From positions 1 through 64,000 of the forward strand of contig JALOBN010000004.1 of assembly GCA_023228245.1 (NCBI GenBank): a stretch of 64,000 nucleotides of DNA, given 5' to 3'. Within the stretch, counting starts at the first letter, position 1; each line of letters starts with the position of its first letter. Source of the stretch: Candidatus Pacearchaeota archaeon (lineage in GTDB: Archaea > Nanoarchaeota > Nanoarchaeia > Pacearchaeales > GW2011-AR1). A model generated the notes under the pieces. That model was not told where the DNA came from and did not search any database. It was given only the letters and a program-made list of their open reading frames with translations. Made by a program: the position numbers and the translations under genes. Shown in pieces: positions 16,649 to 26,370 of the stretch.

Positions 16649-18141
16649 TTCCTCAACCTCTTCCGAATTTCTTCAGATAATTCGTCGTGTAAAAATGGAC
16701 GTCCGTCATATCTTAAAATTTTATTTTTGTCGTCGATAAAAATTCCAGTTTTCTCTGCAATTAATTTTGCAAGTTGTCCTGTTGCACTATTTTCAACAAG
16801 AATAATATTTTTTCCTTCAATTTCTTTTTTTATTTTTTCAGGGAAAGGTTCAAGATATAAAACTTGAACAAATTTCACATCCAAATCTTTTATTGAATCA
16901 ACAATCGCACCTTTGGTGCTCCCGTAAGAAATAACAACATTCTTGGAATTTTTATTTCCGTAAGTTTTGTAATTCTCAAATTTCTCTGCTCCACGATTTA
17001 TTCTCTTTTGTTTTTCATTTCTCTCGTCGACATTTCTAATTATTCTTTCAGGATTCTCGGCAACGTTCCCGAATTCATCAGTTTCATAACTATTATATCT
17101 CTTAAGTTCTGTGCGTTTCTTCGACAAAGTTATCATTGCAATTTCATTTGTCGTGTAAGAACTTTCTGCAAGATGTTTGTCAGATAAAACGATTGCAGGA
17201 ATCCCATACTCTTGTGAAAAGAAAAATGCCTGACTCGTTAATTCTTCTGCCTCAACAGGATCTCCTGGAGATAAAACCATTCTCGGAAATTCTCCGTGTC
17301 CAGAATGTCGTGCTAAATCTAAATCTCCCTGTCCAGTATAAGTTGCAATTCCCGTCGACGGCCCCGGACGACTTGCAAGATAAATTACCAAAGGTGTTTC
17401 TGAAATTCCCGTAAGACTCAAAGCTTCTGTCATTAAATCAAAACCCCCACCGGAAGTTCCAATCATCGCTTTCGCACCAGTAATTGCACTACCAATCGCA
17501 GCATTAATCACGGCAATTTCATTTTCTAATTCCATAACAACAAAATTATTTTCCAACTGCCTTTCAGCTAATTCACTAATAACATTCGTCGCTGGTGTCA
17601 TCGGATAAGCAAAATAAACATCAATTCCAGATTTCACAGCACCGTCGGAAATTCCTTTATTTCCATTCATAAAAAATAATTTTCTTTTTTTAAGTTCAAT
17701 TTTGCACGCAGATTTTGTTTCGGATTGATAACCTTCCATCGCGTCTTTAATATTTTCTTCAAATCTTTGTTTCAATTCTTGTAACTGCTCTTCTAAAATT
17801 TTAAAATCGATGCACAAAAATTTGTAAATTCTCCCAGCAAAATACATATTTCCTTTTCCTTCCCCATTGATTGTGCTCCCATCTTTTTTCAATTTATTTT
17901 TATGAACAATAACAGTATTCTCATCGAGTGCGACGATTAAATCTACTTTTGATTCATTGCTGTAAATCGGTTCTTCGGAAAAAGTTATAACGTTAAAATT
18001 ATGTCCTCCACGAATAACTGATTCATAATCTCGCGACATAAAAACATAATATCCGAGATTTATCAATGCCTTGCCTAACAGCGTCGAAAGAATATTTGAT
18101 CCCTGTCCTGCTTTGCCTCCAAAAAGTATAGTAAATTTCAT
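16645..18141 (-). CDS. 2-oxoacid:ferredoxin oxidoreductase, fused gamma-alpha subunit
   Basis: Residues 1-170 form the gamma domain (TILFGGKAGQGSNILSTLLG, then SRDYESVIRGGHNFNVITFS). From about 175 the alpha domain follows, with YFAYPMTPATNVISELAE (the YPITPST-like motif), MELENEIAVINAAIGSAITG and TSGGGFDLMTEALSLTG. The C-terminal part (VEAEELTSQAFFFSQEYGIP onwards) completes the pyrimidine-binding domain. Its 498 residues are a little short for such fusions (about 580). No ferredoxin-like delta subunit is seen. It diverges from mre11. Confidence 0.94.
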   Translation of the reverse strand: MKFTILFGGKAGQGSNILSTLLGKALINLGYYVFMSRDYESVIRGGHNFNVITFSEEPIYSNESKVDLIVALDENTVIVHKNKLKKDGSTINGEGKGNMYFAGRIYKFLCIDFKILEEQLQELKQRFEENIKDAMEGYQSETKSACKIELKKRKLFFMNGNKGISDGAVKSGIDVYFAYPMTPATNVISELAERQLENNFVVMELENEIAVINAAIGSAITGAKAMIGTSGGGFDLMTEALSLTGISETPLVIYLASRPGPSTGIATYTGQGDLDLARHSGHGEFPRMVLSPGDPVEAEELTSQAFFFSQEYGIPAIVLSDKHLAESSYTTNEIAMITLSKKRTELKRYNSYETDEFGNVAENPERIIRNVDERNEKQKRINRGAEKFENYKTYGNKNSKNVVISYGSTKGAIVDSIKDLDVKFVQVLYLEPFPEKIKKEIEGKNIILVENSATGQLAKLIAEKTGIFIDDKNKILRYDGRPFLHDELSEEIRKRLRK

Positions 18142-18200
18142 TTTATCACAATCAATTTTATATATTCTTCAACGTTCAGATTATTATAAACTTTTTGAAA

Positions 18201-19358
18201 ATGAGATTCGCACATATATCCGATGTTCACCTCGGAGGTTGGAAACAAAAACCTTTACAGGATTTAAACTTCCAATCTTTTAGAAAAGCAATCGACTTAT
18301 GCTTAGAACAAAAATTAGATTTCGTTTTAATAGCTGGAGATTTATTCGACTCGGCATATCCTCCGATAGAAATTCTAAGAGATACATTCGGAGAATTCAA
18401 ACGATTAAGAGAAGCAAAACTCCCCTGTTTTATAATTGCGGGTTCTCACGACTATTCTGTTTCAGGAAAAACTTTCTTGGACGTCTTGGAAAAAGCTGGA
18501 TTCTGTAAAAATGTTGCAGACATTGAAGAAACGGAAAATGGAATTATTTTAAATCCGTTTATCTTCGGGAACGTCGCTATTTATGGGTATCCTGGAAAAA
18601 AATCAGGACTTGAAATTCCAGATTTAAGAAGAGTAAAATTAAATGACGCACCAGGATTATTCAAAATTTTTATGCTTCACACGACGATAGACAAAGCAAA
18701 AGGAACTCTTCCTGTCGACGCTATTGAAACTGATTTAATTCCCAAAGCAGATTATTACGCACTCGGGCATTTGCATATTGATTTCCAATATCAAAATTTT
18801 ATTTACCCCGGCCCGATTTTCCCAAATAATTTTCAAGAACTTGAAGATTTGAAACACGGAAGTTTTTACATTGTGGACACGCAGGAAACAAATTCTCTTC
18901 ACAAAATGGAATTAAAATTAAAAGATGTTGTTTTAATTGAAATTGAAGTCAAGAACGCAATGACTGCAACATCGCAGATAATTTCTGAAATTGAAAAGCA
19001 TGATGTTGAAGATAAAATAATTCTATTGAGGGTAAAAGGAGAACTCGAATCTGGTTCGACTTCAGATATAAAATTTCAGCAGATAGAAGAAGCAGCGACG
19101 AGAAAAAAATCTTTTTTCCTTTTGAAAAACACGCACGAACTGAAAACAAAAGAAGTTGAAATGGAAGTTGAAGTTCGGAATATCGACAACGTCGAAGAGG
19201 AATCAATTAACATTTTTTCAAGTCAGAACCCTGTTGATTTCAATAAATTTATTCCGCAATTAATTAGCTCTCTTTCTCTCGAGAAACAAGAAGGAGAAAA
19301 ACTTGAAAGTTTTACAAATAGACTTATAGAAGAAAATAAAAAAATTTTAAATTTTTAA
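18201..19358 (+). CDS. mre11: DNA double-strand break repair nuclease Mre11
   Basis: Nuclease partner of Rad50 in break resection. The phosphodiesterase motifs are present: FAHISDVHLGGW (residues 3-14), LIAGDLFDSAYPP (44-55), AGSHDYS (80-86, Ser where Asn is usual in GNHD), ALGHLHIDF and a later YPGPIFPNNF. It has 385 residues. I chose ATG 18201 over the TTG two codons upstream. The Rad50 gene starts one base after its stop, the standard archaeal pair; the HerA helicase and NurA nuclease that often accompany them are not in this window. Confidence 0.95.
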   Translation: MRFAHISDVHLGGWKQKPLQDLNFQSFRKAIDLCLEQKLDFVLIAGDLFDSAYPPIEILRDTFGEFKRLREAKLPCFIIAGSHDYSVSGKTFLDVLEKAGFCKNVADIEETENGIILNPFIFGNVAIYGYPGKKSGLEIPDLRRVKLNDAPGLFKIFMLHTTIDKAKGTLPVDAIETDLIPKADYYALGHLHIDFQYQNFIYPGPIFPNNFQELEDLKHGSFYIVDTQETNSLHKMELKLKDVVLIEIEVKNAMTATSQIISEIEKHDVEDKIILLRVKGELESGSTSDIKFQQIEEAATRKKSFFLLKNTHELKTKEVEMEVEVRNIDNVEEESINIFSSQNPVDFNKFIPQLISSLSLEKQEGEKLESFTNRLIEENKKILNF

Positions 19359-19359
19359 T

Positions 19360-21411
19360 ATGAGAATAAAAAAAATTGTTTTAGAAAACATCAGAAGTTA
19401 TGAAAGTCAAGAAATAAATTTCGTCGACGGTTCAACGTTGTTATCGGGAGATATTGGTGCAGGAAAAACTTCTGTTCTTTTGGCAATAGAATTTGCATTA
19501 TTTGGATTACAGCCAGGACAAAGAGGTTCTGCTTTGTTGAGAAATGGTGCGAAAGAGGGAGCAGTAAAATTAATTTTTGAAATCGACGGAAATGAAATAA
19601 CAATCGAACGAACTTTGAAAAAAAGTAAAACTATCTCTCAAGATTATTGTTCGCTTTTTATCAACGGAGAAAAAAAAGAAATGGCAGTCACAGAATTAAA
19701 AAGTAAAATTTTAGAATTGCTGGATTACCCTGCAGAGTTTGCAAAAAAACAAAATATATTGTACAAATTTACAGTTTATACTCCCCAAGAGGAAATGAAA
19801 CAGATAATTCTTGAAGATGCGGAAACGAGAATAAACACTTTGCGTCATGTTTTTGGGATCGATAAATATAAAACAATTCTCGAGAATGTTACAATTCTTG
19901 CGACGAAATTAAGAGAAGAAAAAAGAATGAAAGAAGGAATGGTTGCGAATCTCGAACAAGATAAATTCTTGCTTGTTTCAAAAGAGAGCGAACTTGAAGA
20001 AAAGAAAAAAACTGTTCCCTCGCTTGAATTAGATCTTTACGAAAAAAAAGAAATAAGAAAAAAAATTCAGGCAGAAAAAGAAGAAATTTCCAAGAAAATC
20101 GACGAGAAAAACAAACTCCAGAGCGAAATTGAAAAAACAAAAATTATGATTATGAATAAAGAAGAGACAATTTTCTCGAATACAAAAACAATTTCACAAT
20201 TAAAATTGCAAGTTGCTGAACTTCAAAATCTTGCATTTGATGAATCCGAATTAGCTGTTCTTGAAAAAAGAATTTCCGATAATAAAAAAGAAAAAGAAAA
20301 ATTGAATAATTCTTATCTTGAAATTAATTCTAAAATTAACTCTGTTTCTTTTAGAATGGAAGAAGACAAAAAGCTAGAGAAGAAAATTTCTAGTTTAGAA
20401 ATTTGTCCGACTTGTCTTCAAAATGTTGATTCTGTTTACAGAGCAAATGTTATGAATAAAATTCACAACAGCGAATTTGAGTTCAAGAATCAAATTCAAA
20501 CTCTTGAAGAAGAGAAAATGAAAGTTTTGGAAAATTTAAGAAAAACTGAATTTCTAATTTCTTCCGACGAGAAACGCTTTACAGATTTGAGAATTTTGAA
20601 AATAAAACTTCAGGGAATTGATGAAAAATTGGTTCAGATTAATAATGTCGAAAAATCAAATTTGCTTCTTGGAAAAGATATAGAAATTTTAAAACAGCAT
20701 TCTGAATTATTGTCTTCTGCGATAATGGATTTATCTAGAGTTGCAAATCTTGCAGAATTAAAGCAGAGAGAATTTGAAGACATTTTAAGACAAGAAAGAA
20801 TTTCTGAAATTAAACTTGCAGAATCAAAAAAAGAAATTGAATTTTTTTCTTCACAAATTGAACAATTAAAATCTGCAATTGAAAAAACTGAATTAATAAA
20901 AAATCAGCTTAATTATCTTTCAGAACTGGAGAACTGGCTTTCGAAACAATTCACTACGCTGATTTCATTTATTGAAAAAAATGTTATGCTAAAATTGAAG
21001 ACAGAATTTTCAACACTTTTTGCAGAATGGTTTTATACTTTAGTTTCAGATACTTTTAGCGTCAGATTAAGTGATGATTTCACGCCGATTGTTGAACAGC
21101 AAGATTATGAAATTGAATATGCTTATCTTTCTGGGGGAGAACGAACTGCAATTGCTCTGGCTTATCGCCTTGCACTAAATCAAGTAATAAATAAATTAAT
21201 GAGCAAAATAAAAACTCGGGATTTGATAATTCTCGACGAGCCAACAGACGGATTTTCAGAACAGCAGTTGGATAAAATGCGTGACGTTTTCCAGCAATTA
21301 AACATAGGACAATTAATTATCGTCAGTCACGAACAGAAAATAGAAGGATTTGTAGAAAACGTAATTAAATTCAAGAAAGAAAACGGGATAACAAAAGTCG
21401 AAGGAAAATAA
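19360..21411 (+). CDS. rad50: DNA repair ATPase Rad50, short coiled-coil form
   Basis: SMC-like ATPase that works with Mre11. Walker A GDIGAGKTS is at 30-38; the zinc hook CPTC at 349-352 interrupts two long coiled coils; the ABC signature YLSGGERTAIALAYRLALNQ is near 590-608, Walker B LIILDEPTDG near 625 and the switch His in IIVSHEQK. At 683 residues it is about 200 shorter than typical archaeal Rad50, and the loss is in the coiled-coil arms, which predicts a shorter tether. The start ATG 19360 is unambiguous. Confidence 0.96.
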   Translation: MRIKKIVLENIRSYESQEINFVDGSTLLSGDIGAGKTSVLLAIEFALFGLQPGQRGSALLRNGAKEGAVKLIFEIDGNEITIERTLKKSKTISQDYCSLFINGEKKEMAVTELKSKILELLDYPAEFAKKQNILYKFTVYTPQEEMKQIILEDAETRINTLRHVFGIDKYKTILENVTILATKLREEKRMKEGMVANLEQDKFLLVSKESELEEKKKTVPSLELDLYEKKEIRKKIQAEKEEISKKIDEKNKLQSEIEKTKIMIMNKEETIFSNTKTISQLKLQVAELQNLAFDESELAVLEKRISDNKKEKEKLNNSYLEINSKINSVSFRMEEDKKLEKKISSLEICPTCLQNVDSVYRANVMNKIHNSEFEFKNQIQTLEEEKMKVLENLRKTEFLISSDEKRFTDLRILKIKLQGIDEKLVQINNVEKSNLLLGKDIEILKQHSELLSSAIMDLSRVANLAELKQREFEDILRQERISEIKLAESKKEIEFFSSQIEQLKSAIEKTELIKNQLNYLSELENWLSKQFTTLISFIEKNVMLKLKTEFSTLFAEWFYTLVSDTFSVRLSDDFTPIVEQQDYEIEYAYLSGGERTAIALAYRLALNQVINKLMSKIKTRDLIILDEPTDGFSEQQLDKMRDVFQQLNIGQLIIVSHEQKIEGFVENVIKFKKENGITKVEGK

Positions 21412-21475
21412 CCCAAAAAATTTATAAACCTCTTATTCTCTTATACTTTAACGAAAATTATTCTATAATATTCAA

Positions 21476-22105
21476 ATGGATAGCGAGTTAAAAAATTCAG
21501 TAAAAACTGGAACAACGATTTTAGGAATTGTCTGTAAAGATGGAATTGTGATGGCGGGCGATAATAGAGTTTCTATCGGACAGAGTTTAATCATCCAAAA
21601 AGATTACGAAAAAGTTTACCCAATAAATGATTACCTTCTTTTTGCAGGTTGTGGTTCGGCAACAGAGACACAAAAAATTTCAAAACTTTTGACTGCTGAA
21701 TTAAAATTAAAAGAACTTCGTTCAAAATCACGCCCGCACGTAAAACAGGCAGCATCATTACTTTCAAATATGCAAGTTTCACAAAGTGCATTTATACTCG
21801 GAGGTTTCGATGAGAATGGTGAAGTTTCGCTATACGAAATAACTGGCGGATTCTTAAACCTAATTAAAGATTATACAGCAAGCTTAGGTTCAGGAATGCC
21901 TTATGTCCTCGGTTTATTAGAAAGACAATACAAGAAAGGATTATCTGTAAAAGAAGGAATCCAACTAGCAATAGAATGTATAAAATCTTCAACACAAAGA
22001 GATATGGCATCAGGAAACGGAATTGATATATATTCAATAACAAAAGAGGGAATTAAAAAAGAAGTTAGTCAAGAAATTCTTTCGGAATTTAAAGACAAAA
22101 ATTAA
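21476..22105 (+). CDS. psmB: Proteasome beta subunit
   Basis: Catalytic subunit of the 20S proteasome. A short propeptide (MDSELKNSVKTG) would be removed to expose Thr13 as the N-terminal nucleophile (TTILGIVCKDGIVMAGDNR, with the conserved Asp and Arg, and Lys in the usual place near YEKVYPI). GSGMPYVLGLLER near the C-terminal third matches the family. It is 209 residues long and followed after 17 bases by FttA, an association kept in many archaea. Confidence 0.96.
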   Translation: MDSELKNSVKTGTTILGIVCKDGIVMAGDNRVSIGQSLIIQKDYEKVYPINDYLLFAGCGSATETQKISKLLTAELKLKELRSKSRPHVKQAASLLSNMQVSQSAFILGGFDENGEVSLYEITGGFLNLIKDYTASLGSGMPYVLGLLERQYKKGLSVKEGIQLAIECIKSSTQRDMASGNGIDIYSITKEGIKKEVSQEILSEFKDKN

Positions 22106-22122
22106 TTTTATTACAATTTAGA

Positions 22123-24006
22123 ATGGACATTTTGAAAAATATTACTGAGCAATTGCACGGAGACGTTACCGAAGCAAGTTTTGAAGGAGCAAACATCGTT
22201 CTTTATACTAACAATGCTAAATTTTTCCGCGAGGGAGAATCGACAATAAAACAAATTGTTGATCAAGTTAAGAAAAGAATTGAATTAAGAGCAGATCAAA
22301 AAATTCTTACAGAGCAATCAGAAACAGAAAAAGAAATAAAAAAAATTGTTCCAGTCGAAGCAGAAATCACAGAAATAATTTTTGATATTCAAAGAAGTAT
22401 TGTAGTTATCGAAGCGAAACGCCCAGGATTAGTAATCGGAAAACAAGGAAGTATTCTTGACGAAATAAAACATAAAACTTTATGGGTTCCACAAGTCCAG
22501 AGAAGCCCGGCGATAAAAAGTAAAATCACAGAAAATATTCGTGCAGTTCTTTATGATAATAATAATTACAGAAGAAAATTCTTAAATGAAATAGGACAAA
22601 AAATTTACAAGGAATGGAACCCCGAAAAAGTCGACGAGTGGGTTAGATTAACTTTCCTCGGTGGCGGACGACAAGTCGGAAGAAGTTGTATGTTATTGCA
22701 GACACCAAATTCAAAAATTTTACTTGATTGCGGAATCGACGTCGCATCGCAAGGCGAAGATAAATTTCCTTATTTGAATGTTCCAGAATTTAATTTAAAT
22801 GATTTGGATGCAATTATAATCAGTCACGCACACCTCGACCACGTCGGACTTTTGCCTTATATTTACAAAATGGGATACAAAGGCCCAGTTTACATGACCG
22901 CACCGTCAAGAGATATTGCAGCATTATTAGCATTAGACTTTATTGGTGTCGCTTACAAACAAGCATCAAAACCATTATTTGATTCTCCTGATATTAAAGA
23001 AATGGTAAAACACAGCATCTGTTTAAATTATAATGAAGTTACAGATATAACTCCCGACGTGAGAATTACACTTTACAATGCTGGACACGTTTTAGGTTCT
23101 GCACAAATTCATATAAATATTGGAAACGGACTTCACAATTTTATTTACACAGGTGATATGAAATATGCTTACACAAGATTATTGGATCCTGCAGTAAATA
23201 AATATCCTCGAGTAGAATCCATCCAAGTTGAATCAACTTACGGTGCGAAAGAAGATATCTTCCCGCCACGGGCAGAAACAGAAGAAAAACTTGTGAATAT
23301 AATTAATAATGTAATTGAAAGAAACGGAAAAGTTTTGATTCCCGAATTAGGTTTAGGAAGAGCTCAAGAAACAATGTTAGTTTTAGAAGACGCTATGTCG
23401 TCGGGAAAATTAAAAAAAGTCCCGATTTATATTGACGGAATGATCTGGGACATCAACGCAATTCACACAGCTTATCCCGATTTCTTAAGTAGCAAAGTAA
23501 GAACAGATGTTTTCCAAGATAGAAATCCTTTTATGTCAGAAGTATTCGCAAGAGTCGGTTCTGCGCAGGAAAGAAAACAAGTTATCGAAGGCGGTTCTTG
23601 TATTGTTCTTGCAACTTCAGGTATGCTTGTCGGTGGAGCATCAGTAGAATATTTCAAGGAGTTTGCAGGTAATAAAAATAACGCACTCGTATTTGTATGT
23701 TATCAAGGGGTCGGTTCTTTAGGAAGACAAGTTCAAGACGGTGCAAAAGAAACAAAAATGATGGTAGATGGTAAAGAAGAAATTGTTAAAATAGAATTTC
23801 AAGTTGAAACAATGAGCGGTTTTTCAGCGCACGCAGGAAGAAACGAATTACTTTCTTTTTTCAACAACATGCGTCCTCGTCCAAAAAGAGTAATTGTAAA
23901 TCACGGTGAGGTTTCAAAATCTTTAGATTTAGCGTCGGCAATTTACAAACTCAACAAAGTAGAAACAAATGTTCCGAGAAATCTTGAAACTCTAAGATTA
24001 AGATAA
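22123..24006 (+). CDS. fttA: Transcription termination nuclease FttA (aCPSF1)
   Basis: Beta-CASP endonuclease that cleaves nascent RNA and ends transcription in archaea, homologous to CPSF73. The N-terminal 150 residues hold two KH-like domains (KRPGLVIGKQGSILDEIKHK in the second). The metallo-beta-lactamase core follows, with VRLTFLGGGRQVGRSCMLLQ, ISHAHLDHVGL, NAGHVLGSAQIHI and FIYTGDMKYA, then the beta-CASP part with LATSGMLVGGASVEYF and FQVETMSGFSAHAGRNELL. Its 627 residues are full length. Together with RNase J and the exosome it makes this window rich in RNA-decay machinery. Confidence 0.97.
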   Translation: MDILKNITEQLHGDVTEASFEGANIVLYTNNAKFFREGESTIKQIVDQVKKRIELRADQKILTEQSETEKEIKKIVPVEAEITEIIFDIQRSIVVIEAKRPGLVIGKQGSILDEIKHKTLWVPQVQRSPAIKSKITENIRAVLYDNNNYRRKFLNEIGQKIYKEWNPEKVDEWVRLTFLGGGRQVGRSCMLLQTPNSKILLDCGIDVASQGEDKFPYLNVPEFNLNDLDAIIISHAHLDHVGLLPYIYKMGYKGPVYMTAPSRDIAALLALDFIGVAYKQASKPLFDSPDIKEMVKHSICLNYNEVTDITPDVRITLYNAGHVLGSAQIHINIGNGLHNFIYTGDMKYAYTRLLDPAVNKYPRVESIQVESTYGAKEDIFPPRAETEEKLVNIINNVIERNGKVLIPELGLGRAQETMLVLEDAMSSGKLKKVPIYIDGMIWDINAIHTAYPDFLSSKVRTDVFQDRNPFMSEVFARVGSAQERKQVIEGGSCIVLATSGMLVGGASVEYFKEFAGNKNNALVFVCYQGVGSLGRQVQDGAKETKMMVDGKEEIVKIEFQVETMSGFSAHAGRNELLSFFNNMRPRPKRVIVNHGEVSKSLDLASAIYKLNKVETNVPRNLETLRLR

Positions 24007-24056
24007 TTAACTAAATTTAAAAACTTCTTTCAATTTTATAATTTAATAAGAGGAAA

Positions 24057-25052
24057 ATGAAACACAATTTCAAAATAACAATAGTTCTGTTGTCGATGTT
24101 TTTGATTACGCAATTTATTGGTTTGTATGTAATTAATGTAGATATTTTTAATCAAGAAGCAGAGGTAAATGGAGAAATGCAACCCGTGACAAATCCTATT
24201 TTGTCTTCTTTCCAACCCCCAGAAATTCAACAGCAATCTGATTTTGGTTTTTATTTTGGTTCTCTGATTTTTGCATTTGTATTTGCAATTTTATTATTTT
24301 TTCTTCTGACTAAATTTAAAATTGATTCTGTTCTTCGTGCGTGGTTTTTCGTCGTCATAATTATTTCTTTGTTTATAACATTCAGTTCTTTTTTTCCAAA
24401 CCTAATTAATTCAATTCCGTTTATTATTGCAATCTTAATTTTAGCCGTTGTTCTAGCTTTTATAAAAACTTACAGAAGAAATATAATTATTCATAACTTA
24501 ACAGAATTATTAATTTATCCCGGAATAGCGACGATATTCGTTCCTATTTTAAATTTCTGGACTGTTATTGTTTTGTTAATAATAATTTCCATTTATGACA
24601 TGTGGGCTGTTTGGCATTCAGGAATTATGCAAAAAATGGCAAAATATCAGATGAATACTTTGAGAGTTTTTTCAGGATTTTTTGTTCCTTATGTTTCAAA
24701 AAAAATGAGAATGCAGATTAATAAAATGAAAAAATCAAAATTAAAAAATAAAAAAATAAAAGTTAATCTTGCAATTCTTGGTGGGGGGGATGTTGTATTC
24801 CCAATAATAACTGCCGGAGTAATTCTTAAAACAGCTTCGGTAGATCTTTCTTTCTTAGGATTACCTGCATTTATTGGCGGATTAATTCCTGCTTTATTTG
24901 TAATTTTCGGAGCGTTTATTGGTTTAGCATTATTATTCTCTTTTTCAGAAAAAAAGAAATTTTATCCTGCAATGCCTTTCATAACTGCAGGAATTTTCTT
25001 AGGAATTCTCGTGTCTTATTTACTATTTAGTTTTGTACTTATTATTAAGTAA
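24057..25052 (+). CDS. Presenilin/signal-peptide-peptidase-like intramembrane aspartyl protease
   Basis: A polytopic membrane protein of 331 residues with about nine hydrophobic segments. The two catalytic motifs of the presenilin/SPP class are present: a YD motif at 180-181 (IIISIYDMWAVWHSG) and a GxGD motif at 242-245 (AILGGGDVVFPIITAGV). A PAL-like motif appears near the C-terminus (FYPAMPFIT). Such archaeal proteins cleave substrates within the membrane. A GAGG-like Shine-Dalgarno (AAGAGG) lies just before ATG 24057. The substrate is unknown; a role in clearing signal peptides or membrane stubs is inference. Confidence 0.88.
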   Translation: MKHNFKITIVLLSMFLITQFIGLYVINVDIFNQEAEVNGEMQPVTNPILSSFQPPEIQQQSDFGFYFGSLIFAFVFAILLFFLLTKFKIDSVLRAWFFVVIIISLFITFSSFFPNLINSIPFIIAILILAVVLAFIKTYRRNIIIHNLTELLIYPGIATIFVPILNFWTVIVLLIIISIYDMWAVWHSGIMQKMAKYQMNTLRVFSGFFVPYVSKKMRMQINKMKKSKLKNKKIKVNLAILGGGDVVFPIITAGVILKTASVDLSFLGLPAFIGGLIPALFVIFGAFIGLALLFSFSEKKKFYPAMPFITAGIFLGILVSYLLFSFVLIIK

Positions 25053-25095
25053 CAACAATCAGAAGATTTATAAATCCGCATTCTTATGAAAATTT

Positions 25096-25395
25096 ATGTT
25101 AACTGAAATATTATCTAAAAATAAAATAGAACATTCTGATCTAGGAGTAATTACATTAGAAGGGAAACCCAAACAATACAAATGTCTTAGAGAATTTTTT
25201 AGTGATTATCCTATTAATTTAAATGACGCTCCCCTATTAAAAAAAGCTTATTTTGCTTTGAGAAATCAAGTTCCTTATTCAAACTTAACTCCTACAGAAC
25301 AAAACGAAAAATCAAACTGGTTGACTTGGCTTGGAATTCATTCTGGAGTTATCAAATTAAATCAAGGGGTTAATCACTATGAACACTTACAATAA
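25096..25395 (+). CDS. Hypothetical protein, 99 aa
   Basis: I do not recognise this soluble protein. It begins MLTEILSKNKIEHSDLGVIT and contains LREFFSDYPINLNDAPLLKK and a tryptophan-rich stretch (NEKSNWLTWLGIHSG). A TATA-like box (ATTTATAAAT, about 25067-25076) is about 20 bases before the ATG, so the mRNA may be leaderless. It overlaps the next gene by 17 bases and belongs to an apparent operon that ends in a TrmB-type regulator. Confidence 0.62.
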   Translation: MLTEILSKNKIEHSDLGVITLEGKPKQYKCLREFFSDYPINLNDAPLLKKAYFALRNQVPYSNLTPTEQNEKSNWLTWLGIHSGVIKLNQGVNHYEHLQ

Positions 25396-25594
25396 TCCAA
25401 TAACTGAATTTGAAAATCTAGTAAAACAATATCCTGGAGTAAATTATTCTGTTGAAAGCAGAGAAGGAAAAGAATTAGAGTCAATGCTTTTTACTCTTCT
25501 AGACTTAAAGGGATTATCTCCTGAAGAAGAACAGCAAAGAGAATTTATTGCTAATAAAATAGTCACAAATAAATTAAGGAATTATATAGCATGA
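25379..25594 (+). CDS. Hypothetical protein, 71 aa
   Basis: No family recognised. It is a small acidic, helical protein (NPITEFENLVKQYPGVNYSV, then LKGLSPEEEQQREFIANKIV). The ATG lies inside the end of the preceding gene, and its TGA stop overlaps the ATG of the TrmB-type gene by 4 bases, which points to translational coupling. The loop SPEEEQQREFIANKI resembles the SPxEQxE segment TPTEQNEKSNWL of the preceding protein, so the two may be distantly related. Confidence 0.6.
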   Translation: MNTYNNPITEFENLVKQYPGVNYSVESREGKELESMLFTLLDLKGLSPEEEQQREFIANKIVTNKLRNYIA

Positions 25595-26370
25595 TACTCG
25601 CACCCAATTTAATTACAAAAATAAAAGATCATTTTAACCTTAATCTTTATGAAACAAAAGTTTGGTTAGCTTTGCTTAGCAAAGGAGTTGCTTCTGTTGG
25701 AGAAGTTGCTTCAATTTCACGAGTTCCTAGAAGCAGAACTTACGATGTTCTCGAAGGTTTGGAGAAAAAAGGATTTGCAATAATAAGAATGGGAAAACCA
25801 GTAAAATATATCGGAGTTAAACCACAAATAATTTTAGAGAGAATAAAAAACGATATTAGAAAAGAAGCAGAAGAAAGAGTAAAAAATCTTTCACGAATAA
25901 AAGAAACAGAAGAGTTCATGAAACTCGACGAGTTATACAAAGAAGGAATAAACCCCATAAAAAATGAAGAAATTTCGGCGTCTCTACGAGGAAAAACTAA
26001 CATTTCTAATTTCCTTAAAGAAGTAATTGCAAACGCACAAAAAGAAGTTATAATATGCACAAATGCAGAAGAGATGAGATTAAAATTGAAATTATTCGCC
26101 CAAACTTTCGCAGCTTTGAAAAAATCAAATGTTAAAATCCAAGTTGCACTTTCAGGAGAAAAAAGTTTAATTCAAGATGTAGAATCTCAGCTTGGCGTAA
26201 AAGTAAAAAAAATTGAAATGGATTCAAAGTTTTTCGTGATAGATAGAAAAGAAATTTTCTTTTATATTTCAAAAGGCGGAGATGTTGGCGACGACATTGC
26301 AATATGGCTGAACTCACCATTCTTCGTAGAATCATTCACTTCTTTATTTGAAAAAGCAATTGGAGAATAA
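25591..26370 (+). CDS. TrmB-family transcriptional regulator
   Basis: The N-terminal 80 residues form a winged helix-turn-helix of the TrmB type (FNLNLYETKVWLALLSKGVA, then VASISRVPRSRTYDVLEGLE and KGFAIIRMGKPVKYIGVKP). A coiled-coil linker follows, then a C-terminal domain of the TrmB-associated/PLD-like kind (NAQKEVIICTNAEEMRLKL). It has 259 residues. The sugar-binding part of classical TrmB is not evident, so the effector is unknown. It is co-transcribed with two small unknown genes and converges on the CCA enzyme gene with no gap. Confidence 0.88.
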   Translation: MILAPNLITKIKDHFNLNLYETKVWLALLSKGVASVGEVASISRVPRSRTYDVLEGLEKKGFAIIRMGKPVKYIGVKPQIILERIKNDIRKEAEERVKNLSRIKETEEFMKLDELYKEGINPIKNEEISASLRGKTNISNFLKEVIANAQKEVIICTNAEEMRLKLKLFAQTFAALKKSNVKIQVALSGEKSLIQDVESQLGVKVKKIEMDSKFFVIDRKEIFFYISKGGDVGDDIAIWLNSPFFVESFTSLFEKAIGE

